Shown here in pieces: positions 44,459 through 53,005 of a stretch of 64,000 nucleotides of DNA. Made by a program: the position numbers and the translations under genes. A model generated the notes under the pieces. The model did no database searches, was not told where the DNA came from, and saw only the letters and a program-made list of their open reading frames with translations. Source of the stretch: Pseudomonadota bacterium (lineage in GTDB: Bacteria > Pseudomonadota > Gammaproteobacteria > Pseudomonadales > Oleiphilaceae); assembly GCA_002747395.1 (NCBI GenBank), contig PDPE01000032.1:1-64000 (forward strand), given 5' to 3'. The stretch's first letter is position 1. The number at the start of each line of letters is the position of its first letter.

Positions 44459-45145
44459 TCAGGCCATTATCATCTTCATAACATTATGAATGGAGCTGCC
44501 GTTCCACTTGTAGCAATAGTGTTCGCCCTGGCAGACTTCTGTCACCAGGTTGGGACGGAATAATGCGAAACACTCATGTCCCGGATGACGAACAGACTCA
44601 TAAACAATGCCGTCTTCCCTTTCATTTTTTACTTTAATGCCAAACGCCTGAGAGTCGGTGTAACTTGTTGCGTGATATAGCGAAGATGCGACAGCATCTT
44701 TATCGGTAATATCGACAAGCGCGGCCGAAAAGAAAGTAACCAGTGATCGCATATGAATATCCTGAGCCGGCTCATCGGTGTAACCGAAAATTCGCTCAAT
44801 ATGGTAAATCGTCTCTTTAATCCCGGTGTTGATATCCGGCGCACAGTAATAAGCACCGAAATCACCAGAAGTGAATCGACTACCATCCGGATTAATATGG
44901 GTGAAAGCGGCCATCACATAACTACAATGTGGAATACCGACAAGACGATCTTTTACCGGCACACGGGAAAAATCACCCACCTCTTCCGACAATCTCGGAT
45001 TGGTTAAAGACTCGACATAAAACACCGCTTCCAATTGATCAGGACTCGCCACGTCTTCATAAAGATCAATGGGAGGGTATTTCGATGGAATTAAACGGAA
45101 GGCCTTTTGATGACGAAAATTTCTGTACCGCGTTAACCCGATCAA
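44459..45145 (-). CDS. RES-domain toxin
   Basis: A 228-residue RES-family protein. Known members degrade NAD+ or ADP-ribosylate a metabolic enzyme and are held in check by Xre/MbcA/ParS antitoxins. FRLIPSKYPPIDLYEDVA near the start, RFTSGDFGAYYCAPD with the conserved arginine, tyrosine and glutamate-rich context, and DGIVYESVRHPGHECFALF form the family core. TTG at 45145 is the start, overlapping the antitoxin stop (TTGA) with GGGGGG upstream. Compact coupling to the antitoxin gene supports a type II toxin-antitoxin pair. Confidence 0.85.
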   Translation of the reverse strand: MIGLTRYRNFRHQKAFRLIPSKYPPIDLYEDVASPDQLEAVFYVESLTNPRLSEEVGDFSRVPVKDRLVGIPHCSYVMAAFTHINPDGSRFTSGDFGAYYCAPDINTGIKETIYHIERIFGYTDEPAQDIHMRSLVTFFSAALVDITDKDAVASSLYHATSYTDSQAFGIKVKNEREDGIVYESVRHPGHECFALFRPNLVTEVCQGEHYCYKWNGSSIHNVMKMIMA

Positions 45146-45546
45146 GACTGCCCCCCTCTAAAGGCATTCAACCGCAAGGCTACATTGTACAAATCGGCCA
45201 CTTTGCCGCCGCGCATAATATCCATGGCTGAACGGCCTGCAAAGTACGGATGTTGATTGGGCTTATTGACCCAGCCATAAATGGTTTGCTCATGGGAGAA
45301 TAGTATTCTGAGGCACTTGTGAATATTGAGGATGTAGCTCATGCGTTCCATCAGATCCGGGCTCACCGAGGCCGAGGCGGGATTTTTTCGGTACTTGTTC
45401 AGTGTGGATCGACTGGCCAGTCCGAGTAGCGCCATTTGGCACTCCTGGTTGCATTGCCATTTTTCAAGAATGGAAAAGACCACGGGCAAAACCTGATTAC
45501 CAGCTTTTTTGGGTACAGTTTTCATTGTGCTACTGATGGCCGCCAT
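45142..45546 (-). CDS. Xre/MbcA/ParS-type antitoxin
   Basis: A 134-residue protein upstream of the RES toxin. The N-terminal half looks like an Xre-like helix bundle and the C-terminal part (from about residue 85), with YGWVNKPNQHPYFAGRSAMD, matches the antitoxin domain that binds RES toxins, including the typical F/W-G-x-P/AxxLM-like ending. AAGGAAA lies 5-10 bases before ATG 45546. It probably represses its own promoter and neutralises the toxin. Confidence 0.85.
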   Translation of the reverse strand: MAAISSTMKTVPKKAGNQVLPVVFSILEKWQCNQECQMALLGLASRSTLNKYRKNPASASVSPDLMERMSYILNIHKCLRILFSHEQTIYGWVNKPNQHPYFAGRSAMDIMRGGKVADLYNVALRLNAFRGGQS

Positions 45547-46015
45547 TGTCTTTCCTTGTGCCTACCATGCCTATATATGTTCATTGTATATAAAAATGAC
45601 CACATATGGAACGCTGACAACTATCCGTAAGGTCATTCAACCATCACGCATACTGGAACAGCAGCGAAACAGGCCATAACAAACAGACACCTTGATCGCC
45701 TGGACGATAATGTCGTCAATCGCAATTTTCAATTTTCAATTTTCCCGAAAGAATTTCAGAGTCTGATTTATCTGAGCCAAAAAGCAAAAAGTGTGATGGA
45801 AGCCTTGCAGCTTATGTCAGTACCGATATAATCAGAAGCATGAAAAAAGTCTTCTTCCAAAACTCGCCCCCGCAAATTGCAAGCTGATTCCGGCCACCGG
45901 TAAAGGCAGGCGGGAGATTCGGATGAAAAACCGAATCAACAAATTCAGCCCCGGTGTACCGGTCTCCATTCAAGCCAAAGCCGCCTAACCATCACAGGAC
46001 ATAAACAACCATCAT
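45547..46015. other. gene-poor gap with a possible gene remnant
   Basis: About 470 bases without a convincing gene. It contains a short AATTTTCA repeat near 45725. An open reading stretch with no good start ends at TAA 45986-45988 and encodes KLIPATGKGRREIRMKNRIN, followed by a short tail; it may be the end of a decayed gene but I do not recognise it. The TA promoter should lie just left of 45600. Confidence 0.4.
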
Positions 46016-47008
46016 ATGAATGCTAACCAGGCACACCCCTATAACACTCTCACCCCGGACGCTGTGCTTAATGCGGTAGAATCCATCGGGTTGACAACAG
46101 ATGCCAGAATACTCGCGCTCAACAGCTACGAAAACCGGGTCTACCAGGTCGGTATTGAAGATGATGTGCCGGTGGTGACCAAGTTCTACCGGCCGGGCAG
46201 ATGGACGCGGGAGCAAATACTGGAAGAGCATCAGTTTGTACTGGAAATGGAGTCACTGGAAATCCCCGTCGTCGCTCCCATGACCATTGAAGGTACTACG
46301 CTGTTTGACTATCAAGGGTTTATGTTTTCGGTGTACCCTCGCAGGGGCGGCAGAACGCCTGAACTGGAAGACCTGGACAATCTGTTCGCCATTGGACGTT
46401 ATATCGGTCGAATGCATGCCTGTGGAGCGATTCGCCCTTTCCGGTACCGCCCCTCCATGCGCATTGTTGAGGAGGCAACCGAAAGCAGTCAACACTTGCT
46501 TGAAAACAGTTTTATTCCGAAAGACCTGCTGCCCGCCTACGAAACGATCGCCCGGGATTTGATCGATCGCATGCAGCAATCGCTCGCCCCGCACAAAAAC
46601 CTTTCGACACTCAGACTGCATGGAGACTGTCATGCCAGCAATATACTCTGGCGTGATGAATGGTATCACTTTGTGGATTTTGACGACTGTAAAACCGGCC
46701 CGGCCATACAAGACCTGTGGTTACTGCTTTGGGGGGAGCGCTCGACCCGAATCAGGCTGATATCCGAATTGATAGAGGGTTATCAGGAATTCCATGATTT
46801 TAACCCTGTTGAATTGCAACTGATTGAAACATTGCGAACACTGCGCATCATAAATTATTCAGCCTGGCTGGCAAAACGCTGGTCAGACCCGGCGTTTCCT
46901 CACCACTTCCCCTGGTTTAACACCGAGCGCTACTGGTCTCAGCATGTATTGCAACTTCGGGAACAACAATCTGCGCTGCAGGAAGAACCGCTGGTGTTGA
47001 TGAACTGA
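46016..47008 (+). CDS. srkA: stress-response serine/threonine kinase SrkA (YihE)
   Basis: SrkA is an aminoglycoside-phosphotransferase-fold protein kinase that protects against stress-induced death. The 330-residue protein has LNSYENRVYQVG near the ATP site, the catalytic loop LHGDCHASNILW (about 203-214), and FVDFDDCKTGPAIQDLW for the metal site. N-terminal TPDAVLNAVESIGL also matches the family. It appears to be transcribed with the small membrane protein and cmoAB downstream. Confidence 0.93.
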   Translation: MNANQAHPYNTLTPDAVLNAVESIGLTTDARILALNSYENRVYQVGIEDDVPVVTKFYRPGRWTREQILEEHQFVLEMESLEIPVVAPMTIEGTTLFDYQGFMFSVYPRRGGRTPELEDLDNLFAIGRYIGRMHACGAIRPFRYRPSMRIVEEATESSQHLLENSFIPKDLLPAYETIARDLIDRMQQSLAPHKNLSTLRLHGDCHASNILWRDEWYHFVDFDDCKTGPAIQDLWLLLWGERSTRIRLISELIEGYQEFHDFNPVELQLIETLRTLRIINYSAWLAKRWSDPAFPHHFPWFNTERYWSQHVLQLREQQSALQEEPLVLMN

Positions 47009-47081
47009 AAAATCGTGACTCAAAATCCAAAACGCAAGGCCAGCATCGAAAACACATAACTGCAAAAAAGAGTAGCCAAAA

Positions 47082-47432
47082 ATGAACAGTGAACAAACCG
47101 GCAGTTCAGACCATCAGAACAAGCCTCCGTTTCCCGCAAACTACCTTATCGCGACCGCTTTTGCGACCGTTCTGGCAACCGTGTTTGCCCTGGAAATAAT
47201 GGGCAAGATCAAGCACAACGCCGACCATAATGCCTTTGAGGTTGGCGAATACAAGGGCATACTCCTGACTCCGGGGCAAGAACACAGATTATCCACCAAG
47301 CCGGCGGTTATTGCCGCAGAATGCATAAATGGCCACGTTGTTTTTACCAGCCTGGCCAAAAAAAATGATATGAAAGCCCTGATTACCGATTATAAAAACC
47401 GCCCCGTACTATGCGCAGGTCTGGATCCATGA
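47082..47432 (+). CDS. small single-pass membrane protein, unknown
   Basis: A 116-residue protein not recognised. It has a polar N-terminus, one transmembrane helix (about residues 22-42), and a soluble C-terminal part with two cysteines, ECINGHVVF and VLCAGLDP. The cysteines could form a disulfide if the C-terminus is periplasmic. The end overlaps the cmoA start by 4 bases (ATGA), and codon use looks ordinary, so it is probably a real gene in the srkA-cmoAB run. No function is proposed. Confidence 0.65.
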   Translation: MNSEQTGSSDHQNKPPFPANYLIATAFATVLATVFALEIMGKIKHNADHNAFEVGEYKGILLTPGQEHRLSTKPAVIAAECINGHVVFTSLAKKNDMKALITDYKNRPVLCAGLDP

Positions 47433-48163
47433 CTCAGAGAGACGATCTTTACGCCGCTCCGGTTGACCGGGTTCCCGATTTCTCTTTCGATGAGGCTGTA
47501 GCCCGGGTTTTCCCGGATATGATTCGCCGATCGGTTCCCGGTTACACCACGATTATTCCGATGATTGAACTGATCACCGGACAGTATGCCCGACCGGGCA
47601 GTAATACCTATGATCTGGGTTGCTCGCTGGGTGCATCAACACTGGCCATGCGGCACGGCCTGAAATCTGTCTACAACACCAGGGTTATTGCCGTAGACAA
47701 TTCTGCGGCGATGATCGAGCGATGCGGCCATTACATCGAACTGGATAACTGCCCGGTGCCAGTGGAACTCATTGAACAGGATATTCGCCACACTCGTATT
47801 ATCAATGCGTCTGTTATCACGCTGAATTTTACCCTGCAGTTTGTCCCCCCTGAAGACCGGGTGGCGCTACTCGAAACCATTTATCGCGGAATGAATCCCG
47901 GTGGTTGCCTGATTATTTCGGAAAAAATTCATAGTGAGAACCGCATGGAACAGGAAGTCAACACCAGCTTGCACACTGCATTCAAAAAGGCAAACGGCTA
48001 CTCTGACATGGAAGTCAGCCAGAAACGGGCAGCGATAGAAAAGGTATTAATCACGGAAAGTCGGCAACAGCATCTGGAACGCCTGCGTCAGGTCGGCTTT
48101 GCTCACGCCCAGGTGTGGTACCAGTGTTTTTGCTTCACCTCAATGATTGCGCTTAAACCATGA
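47429..48163 (+). CDS. cmoA: carboxy-SAM synthase CmoA
   Basis: CmoA converts SAM and prephenate into carboxy-SAM, the donor for tRNA wobble uridine modification (cmo5U34). The 244-residue protein begins MTQRDDLYAAP and has the SAM site YDLGCSLGASTLAMR near residue 60 and MIERCGHYIELD later. ATG 47429 overlaps the preceding gene; an upstream frame to 47411 is not used. It is followed by cmoB with an ATGA overlap, the standard pair. Confidence 0.97.
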   Translation: MTQRDDLYAAPVDRVPDFSFDEAVARVFPDMIRRSVPGYTTIIPMIELITGQYARPGSNTYDLGCSLGASTLAMRHGLKSVYNTRVIAVDNSAAMIERCGHYIELDNCPVPVELIEQDIRHTRIINASVITLNFTLQFVPPEDRVALLETIYRGMNPGGCLIISEKIHSENRMEQEVNTSLHTAFKKANGYSDMEVSQKRAAIEKVLITESRQQHLERLRQVGFAHAQVWYQCFCFTSMIALKP

Positions 48164-49302
48164 TCGATCTGAATGAAATATATGACAGCCTTTTTTATTT
48201 CCTGGCAAACGGTCGCTTTGCCAAATGGGCAGACCAGGTCAAAACACTGACCAACGAGAAACTGATCCTGAACCCTCACGGCGACAGTGGGCGCTGGATA
48301 GCCGCGTTGAACCGGTTGCCGGAGAAAACCGACGTCACACTCAATCTGAACAGTGCTGCCATCGAGATCGGCCAGGCATCTGATTTACAGCCTGCAGAAA
48401 GAGAGCAACTGGAATCAGGCCTGCGCAGCCTGATGCCCTGGCGAAAGGGCCCGTTCAATTTTTTTGGCACCGGCATAGACACAGAGTGGCGTTCTGACTG
48501 GAAATGGGAACGGATTGTTCCTCATATCAGGCCACTGGACAATCATGTCGTTCTCGATGTCGGCTGCGGCTCCGGCTACCATTGCTGGCGTATGCTGGGA
48601 GCAGGCGCAAAACGCGTTATAGGCATTGACCCGAGCCAGCTGTTTTTGATGCAGTTTCTGGCGGTGAAAAAGTATCTGGGCATGCAGGCAAATGCCGATT
48701 TTCTGCCGTTTCGCATGGAAGAACTTATGCCCAACCTGGAGGCTTTTGACACTGTGTTTTCAATGGGCGTGCTTTACCACCGCCGCTCCCCGATTGACCA
48801 CCTGTTTGAATTGAAGGGAGCCCTCAGGCCGGGCGGGCAACTTGTGCTGGAAACCCTGGTTATTGATGACAGATCGGTTGGTGGCAATTCTTTTGGTAGC
48901 AGTTCTTTTGGTGACTGCTCTCCTGATGGCCGTTCTTCTCCTGGTGATCACTCTCCCGGTGACAGGACAGGGGAAGACGGGATAGCTGACGACGGCATTG
49001 GCAAAGACCAGGCTCACCTGACGCCGGGCTATGCACTTATGCCTGTTGATCGCTATGCCATGATGCGCAACGTCTGGTTTATCCCGACTCCGGCCACATT
49101 GACTCTGTGGCTGCAAAGAGCCGGGTTCCGGTCAGTGCGCTGCGTCAACCTCAACACCACCAGTCTGGACGAACAGAGGACAACGGACTGGATGCCGTAT
49201 CAATCACTGAAAGATTTTCTGGCGCCGGATGACCTGTCCAGAACTGTTGAGGGCTATCCTGCCCCGCTTCGGGCTGTTATGGTTGCGGAGAAACCCGGAT
49301 AA
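48160..49302 (+). CDS. cmoB: tRNA U34 carboxymethyltransferase CmoB, with an extra loop
   Basis: CmoB transfers the carboxymethyl group from carboxy-SAM to tRNA wobble uridine. Core features are conserved: DTEWRSDWKWERI, VLDVGCGSGYHCWRML, GVLYHRRSPIDHL and RYAMMRNVWFIPTP. At 380 residues it is about 55 longer than E. coli CmoB. The excess is a low-complexity S/G/D-rich insert (about residues 237-285) between LVLETLVID and the DRYAMMRNV core, encoded by repetitive DNA at roughly 48870-49010. The insert is in frame and the enzyme is probably active. Confidence 0.95.
   Translation: MIDLNEIYDSLFYFLANGRFAKWADQVKTLTNEKLILNPHGDSGRWIAALNRLPEKTDVTLNLNSAAIEIGQASDLQPAEREQLESGLRSLMPWRKGPFNFFGTGIDTEWRSDWKWERIVPHIRPLDNHVVLDVGCGSGYHCWRMLGAGAKRVIGIDPSQLFLMQFLAVKKYLGMQANADFLPFRMEELMPNLEAFDTVFSMGVLYHRRSPIDHLFELKGALRPGGQLVLETLVIDDRSVGGNSFGSSSFGDCSPDGRSSPGDHSPGDRTGEDGIADDGIGKDQAHLTPGYALMPVDRYAMMRNVWFIPTPATLTLWLQRAGFRSVRCVNLNTTSLDEQRTTDWMPYQSLKDFLAPDDLSRTVEGYPAPLRAVMVAEKPG
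48870..49010 (+). repeat. degenerate repeats forming the CmoB insert
   Basis: Imperfect 15-21-base units based on TTCTTTTGGT and GGTGATCACTCTCC encode runs of S, G, D and P. They look like expanded tandem duplications kept in frame inside an otherwise conserved gene. Confidence 0.65.
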
Positions 49303-49398
49303 CCTGCCGATCAAACCAGGCCTGGTGAATACCACACTTTGCCTGACGACTCACCCGGACAAACAACCTGCTTACAGGCACTTTTCAGCGCTGTGTCA

Positions 49399-50619
49399 CT
49401 ACCAGGCAATAAGCAAATCATCCTCCTGAATATTGAGCCTGCCCGCTTCAATCGTCAGACTTCCCCTGGAAAAATGAGGTTGTACCTGGTTAACCTTAAG
49501 TGCGGTTCGCATATCGGTTAATTCGGTATGCTGAAACTGGTCAGAATCAGAGTACTGAAAAGTGCGGTAAACGCTTAGCTTGTCTCCGGGCCGAACACCC
49601 GCACTGCCACCCGATGAAAAATACAGCGTTTTACCCTCCACTCTGGAAATACGGGTAATAAAGGGCTGGCAGCGTAAATGCTCATTCAATTCATGCGCAA
49701 TATTATCCAGCAAATCCCCCACACCCTTGCCATAATCTGATTGCCAGAAAGCATCGGAACCGAAGGCAATCCGGGATTGGAGGTCTTCATTCCAGGGGCG
49801 CTCGATACGGTAAAATTTCTGGAAGACAATCGAACCGTTAAATCCGTCATGCACAAATATTTCCAACGCAAATGCGCGACTCCGGTCATAACCCCCGACC
49901 CCGGTCAGGCTGCTGAAGGCTCGTCGCAAGGAAGCAGCAGGAGAATTATTCATCGCACCGGGATTTTTTACTGACATGTCGCGAATCACACCGGACAACA
50001 CAAACTGCACCCCCATTTCTCTGGCCACCATCACCGCCTTGGTCAGGGTTCTCTGATGAGTAAAAGCCGTGGGAGCGTTATTCAAATCTTCGTATAATCG
50101 GGTATGACTGTTTTCAAAAACAAGAGTATTCCCCAGATGATTCAATTGCCTGGACAGGTAGGCGGGCAATGACCTGTCTATGTTATACAGGTTGCCATAT
50201 TGGGCATCCCCGGGGTTCTGAACAGAAAAGCCCGCAATCGCAACCTTTTTGCGGTACCCATTCGCCGCTCCTGAATCGCAGTGGGAAAGTTGCTCGACAT
50301 TGGCACTGACCAGCATGGTCAACACCTGATTTTTGACCTTTTCATCCAGCACTTTTACATCACGAATATAGGCATGGCTCATTATATCGAGCCGGTCTTC
50401 CGTCAAATCACCGTTTCGCAATGACTGGTGACCATACACGCGAACTCCGGCCTGCATGGCAGCCTGACGGAGTGCATCCTCCCGCGCACTCTGTCGAGCG
50501 ATATCAACCCGGCCATTTTCTATTACAGCCTTGCCTGTGGCATGAATCCATTTCCCCTGAACAGGAACACAGATTGCGAACAGGGCGATGAACAACATAC
50601 TCGCTCTAACCCGTTTCAT
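49399..50619 (-). CDS. flgT: FlgT-like flagellar H-ring protein
   Basis: FlgT forms part of the outer H-ring around the basal body in polar flagella. From ATG 50619 it has 406 residues with a signal peptide (residues 1-22). The N-terminal region GKWIHATGKAVIENGRVD then ARQSAREDALRQAAMQAG, the middle domain starting RKKVAIAGFSV, and the C-terminal SAGVRPGDKLSVYRT match the three FlgT domains. A long upstream extension to 50811 overlaps flgP and is rejected. It follows flgP by 68 bases. Confidence 0.85.
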   Translation of the reverse strand: MKRVRASMLFIALFAICVPVQGKWIHATGKAVIENGRVDIARQSAREDALRQAAMQAGVRVYGHQSLRNGDLTEDRLDIMSHAYIRDVKVLDEKVKNQVLTMLVSANVEQLSHCDSGAANGYRKKVAIAGFSVQNPGDAQYGNLYNIDRSLPAYLSRQLNHLGNTLVFENSHTRLYEDLNNAPTAFTHQRTLTKAVMVAREMGVQFVLSGVIRDMSVKNPGAMNNSPAASLRRAFSSLTGVGGYDRSRAFALEIFVHDGFNGSIVFQKFYRIERPWNEDLQSRIAFGSDAFWQSDYGKGVGDLLDNIAHELNEHLRCQPFITRISRVEGKTLYFSSGGSAGVRPGDKLSVYRTFQYSDSDQFQHTELTDMRTALKVNQVQPHFSRGSLTIEAGRLNIQEDDLLIAW

Positions 50620-50687
50620 ACTCGACAAAATCTTTGGACACCAGTGCATCACTAATAAAATCTCGTAGTAGTAGATGGTATTGCCAA

Positions 50688-51305
50688 TCAGAAGTAATAC
50701 TGTGCCCCCGAACCGGGTGTCTTGCCAGGGTTTCTCACCATTTCCTTGCCGGAAGACAGCAACATTCTGCACTCTTCGGTATATCTGAAATGATTCGTAT
50801 GGGTAAGGCATTCCCTGAACCTGGATTCAAGTACCAGCTCTACCACAGTCTCAAAGGCACCTCCTGCCATTTCATTGACAGCGATGATTTTGGCACCACG
50901 TATATAGCTATCCACCCATGTTCTGAACTGGTCGTTCTCAAGTGCAAAATCCTTTACTGTGGATGATCCATAAATAACCATCCCGTAGACTCGCTCCGCC
51001 AGCGACCGGAATGCATCCAGTTTGGATGCACGCATCGCCATCAGCCTTTGCCTCTCGGTGACTTTCCCCCTGGCTGATTTGTAAGTACCATAACCTGTGA
51101 CTCTGACAATGATTGGCTCAAGTGACATGGGCGGCACCGTATTTTTATGTTTTGCCTGCCAGGTGCTCTTTTGACAGTGGCCGTTCATGCAGGCACACCC
51201 GCTGGCAAACACGATCACCAATGCCAGCGAAAGCAGTTTCACGCTTCCTGCTGCTCGTGCACCTCTGTGCCAAAACTCCCGAATGGACTGTATTTGTTGT
51301 TTCAT
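50688..51305 (-). CDS. flgP: FlgP-like (LPP20 family) outer-membrane lipoprotein
   Basis: FlgP is a lipoprotein of the flagellar outer-membrane disc. The 205-residue protein has a signal and lipobox FASGC (Cys near residue 37), then an LPP20 core with QRLMAMRASKLDAFRSLAE and RVYGMVIYGSSTVKDF. It lies upstream of flgT on the same strand. The third usual partner FlgO is not seen. Confidence 0.82.
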   Translation of the reverse strand: MKQQIQSIREFWHRGARAAGSVKLLSLALVIVFASGCACMNGHCQKSTWQAKHKNTVPPMSLEPIIVRVTGYGTYKSARGKVTERQRLMAMRASKLDAFRSLAERVYGMVIYGSSTVKDFALENDQFRTWVDSYIRGAKIIAVNEMAGGAFETVVELVLESRFRECLTHTNHFRYTEECRMLLSSGKEMVRNPGKTPGSGAQYYF

Positions 51306-51662
51306 GATGACAATTTCCTACCCTGCTGGCCATGAAATGATTAAACGCCCCAAGCACCATGAAATATTCATGCCCATATCATTTTATTGTTTTTTTCCAT
51401 AAGGTTAGCAGACTGTCGAGGTCGATTAATAACAATAAATCAGGGATGACGACAGAAAACCGGCAAAGCCTTGCCCACCCGGATCAACCGTTCCACGATT
51501 CAACACTGGATACCCAGGAACTGATTCTGGTATATTTTGTCGGGGCAGGCAGGATACCGGGCTTTGGCTGATTCAAAACAGAATTGCCTCGACTCTATCC
51601 CTGGCTCTATCCTTGCCAGAAACCCAATCTCTACTTTTCCGGTTACAGGTTGCAGGTATAAA
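51306..51662. promoter_or_regulatory. divergent gap between flgP and cca
   Basis: About 360 bases between divergent genes with no gene recognised. It is AT-rich around 51360-51440 and should hold promoters for both directions; none could be assigned. A 12-base duplication (CTCTATCCCTGG, 51593-51604 and near-identical 51605-51616) lies close to the cca start. Confidence 0.45.
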
Positions 51663-52904
51663 ATGAAAACCTATCTGGTCGGTGGTGCGGTGCGGGATCA
51701 ACTACTCGGGCTGCCGGTAAAAGACAAAGACCGGGTCGTCGTGGGCGGCACCCCTGAAATCATGCTGGCCCGGGGATTTCAACAGATAGGAGCCGCCTTC
51801 CCGGTGTTTCTCCACCCGGATACCAAAGAAGAATATGCACTGGCTCGTACTGAAAAAAAGCATGGCACCGGCTACAAGGGTTTTCACTGCTTTTTTTCCC
51901 CTGATGTCACACTCGAAGAAGACCTGAAACGGCGGGATCTGACCATTAACGCGATGGCTCAGGACCATGATGGCACTATCATTGACCCCTGTCATGGCCA
52001 GGCAGACCTCCAGGCAAGGCGACTTCGTCATATTTCCCCTGCTTTTAGGGAAGACCCCCTGAGAGTACTCCGTGTTGCCCGTTTTGCTGCCAGATTCCAC
52101 CACCTGGGGTTCACCATTGCAGACGAAACCATCGAAATGATGCGACACATTGTCTCATCCGGTGAGGTAAAACATCTCACTCCCGAGCGTGTCTGGCAAG
52201 AGACTGAGCGGGCACTCTCCGAACAAAGTCCCGGTACCTATTTTAACGTGCTGAGGACAGTGGGCGCCTTGCGGGTTATCATGCCTGAACTGGATAACCT
52301 CTTCGGCCTGCCACAACCCGGGCAGCATCCCGAGGCCGAGGCCGAGGCCGAGGCCGAGGTCGACACCGGGCACCGCTCGCTTGTAACGCTCGATATTGCC
52401 TCCCGGCTGACAACAGACACACAAGTCCGGTTCGCTGCCCTGACTTGCAAACTGGCGGGAATCAACCTCGTCAAGGCACTATGTCTGCGCCTTCGCATAC
52501 CCAACGATTTCAGAGAACTGGCATGTCTTGCGTGCGAATACCATTCAAGGATACATCGCGCCTTTGAACTCGATCCGAAAACGGTACTTCAGATCATCAA
52601 AAGTTGTGACGCTTTAAGAAGACCGGGAAGATTCAGACAATTACTTCTGGTATGCGAAGCCGATGCCCCCGACCGGGGCAGTATAACAGACAATAGCTAC
52701 CCCCAGTCTGCCTGGTTTCAGAAGATAGTTGACACCCTCGGAAAAATAACAATCAGGGACTTGATCGACAGTGGACTCAAAGGCCCACAACTGGGCGACG
52801 CAATTTATGCCCGACAAATCCGGCATATCAGGGAGGCAGCAACAAATATGTGCTTTACTGAACCAGGCACAGGGTGCAAGAATAGCGAATCAGAGCCCGT
52901 ATAA
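51663..52904 (+). CDS. cca: CCA tRNA nucleotidyltransferase with altered HD region
   Basis: This enzyme adds or repairs the 3' CCA of tRNAs. The catalytic head is intact in the 413-residue protein: VGGAVRDQLLG, KDKDRVVVGG with the metal-binding acidic pair, RRDLTINAMA, and REDPLRVLRVARFAARF. In E. coli Cca, a conserved HD domain follows with CHDLGKG. Here that segment reads RFAALTCKLAGINLVKAL, so about 20 residues including the HD pair are missing. An AE-dipeptide repeat (52332-52361) is inserted just upstream. CCA addition should remain; HD phosphohydrolase activity should not. Confidence 0.93.
   Translation: MKTYLVGGAVRDQLLGLPVKDKDRVVVGGTPEIMLARGFQQIGAAFPVFLHPDTKEEYALARTEKKHGTGYKGFHCFFSPDVTLEEDLKRRDLTINAMAQDHDGTIIDPCHGQADLQARRLRHISPAFREDPLRVLRVARFAARFHHLGFTIADETIEMMRHIVSSGEVKHLTPERVWQETERALSEQSPGTYFNVLRTVGALRVIMPELDNLFGLPQPGQHPEAEAEAEAEVDTGHRSLVTLDIASRLTTDTQVRFAALTCKLAGINLVKALCLRLRIPNDFRELACLACEYHSRIHRAFELDPKTVLQIIKSCDALRRPGRFRQLLLVCEADAPDRGSITDNSYPQSAWFQKIVDTLGKITIRDLIDSGLKGPQLGDAIYARQIRHIREAATNMCFTEPGTGCKNSESEPV
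52332..52361 (+). repeat. 6-bp repeat (GAGGCC) in cca
   Basis: Four perfect GAGGCC units and one GAGGTC lie in frame in cca, encoding EAEAEAEAEV directly before VDTGHRSL. The E. coli enzyme has no such run. In-frame slippage would change loop length only. Confidence 0.9.
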
Positions 52905-53005
52905 ATCAGCCAACCCGTGCTACCCGAAGCACCGGAAACGCTTGAGAGCAAATACAACTAACGTACAAACAACACCTTATCTATCACAAAACCAAGGAGA
53001 CATAG

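Noticed and set aside
50620..50811. N-terminal extension of FlgT
   Set aside because: It overlaps flgP and lacks signal character; ATG 50619 begins a normal signal peptide.
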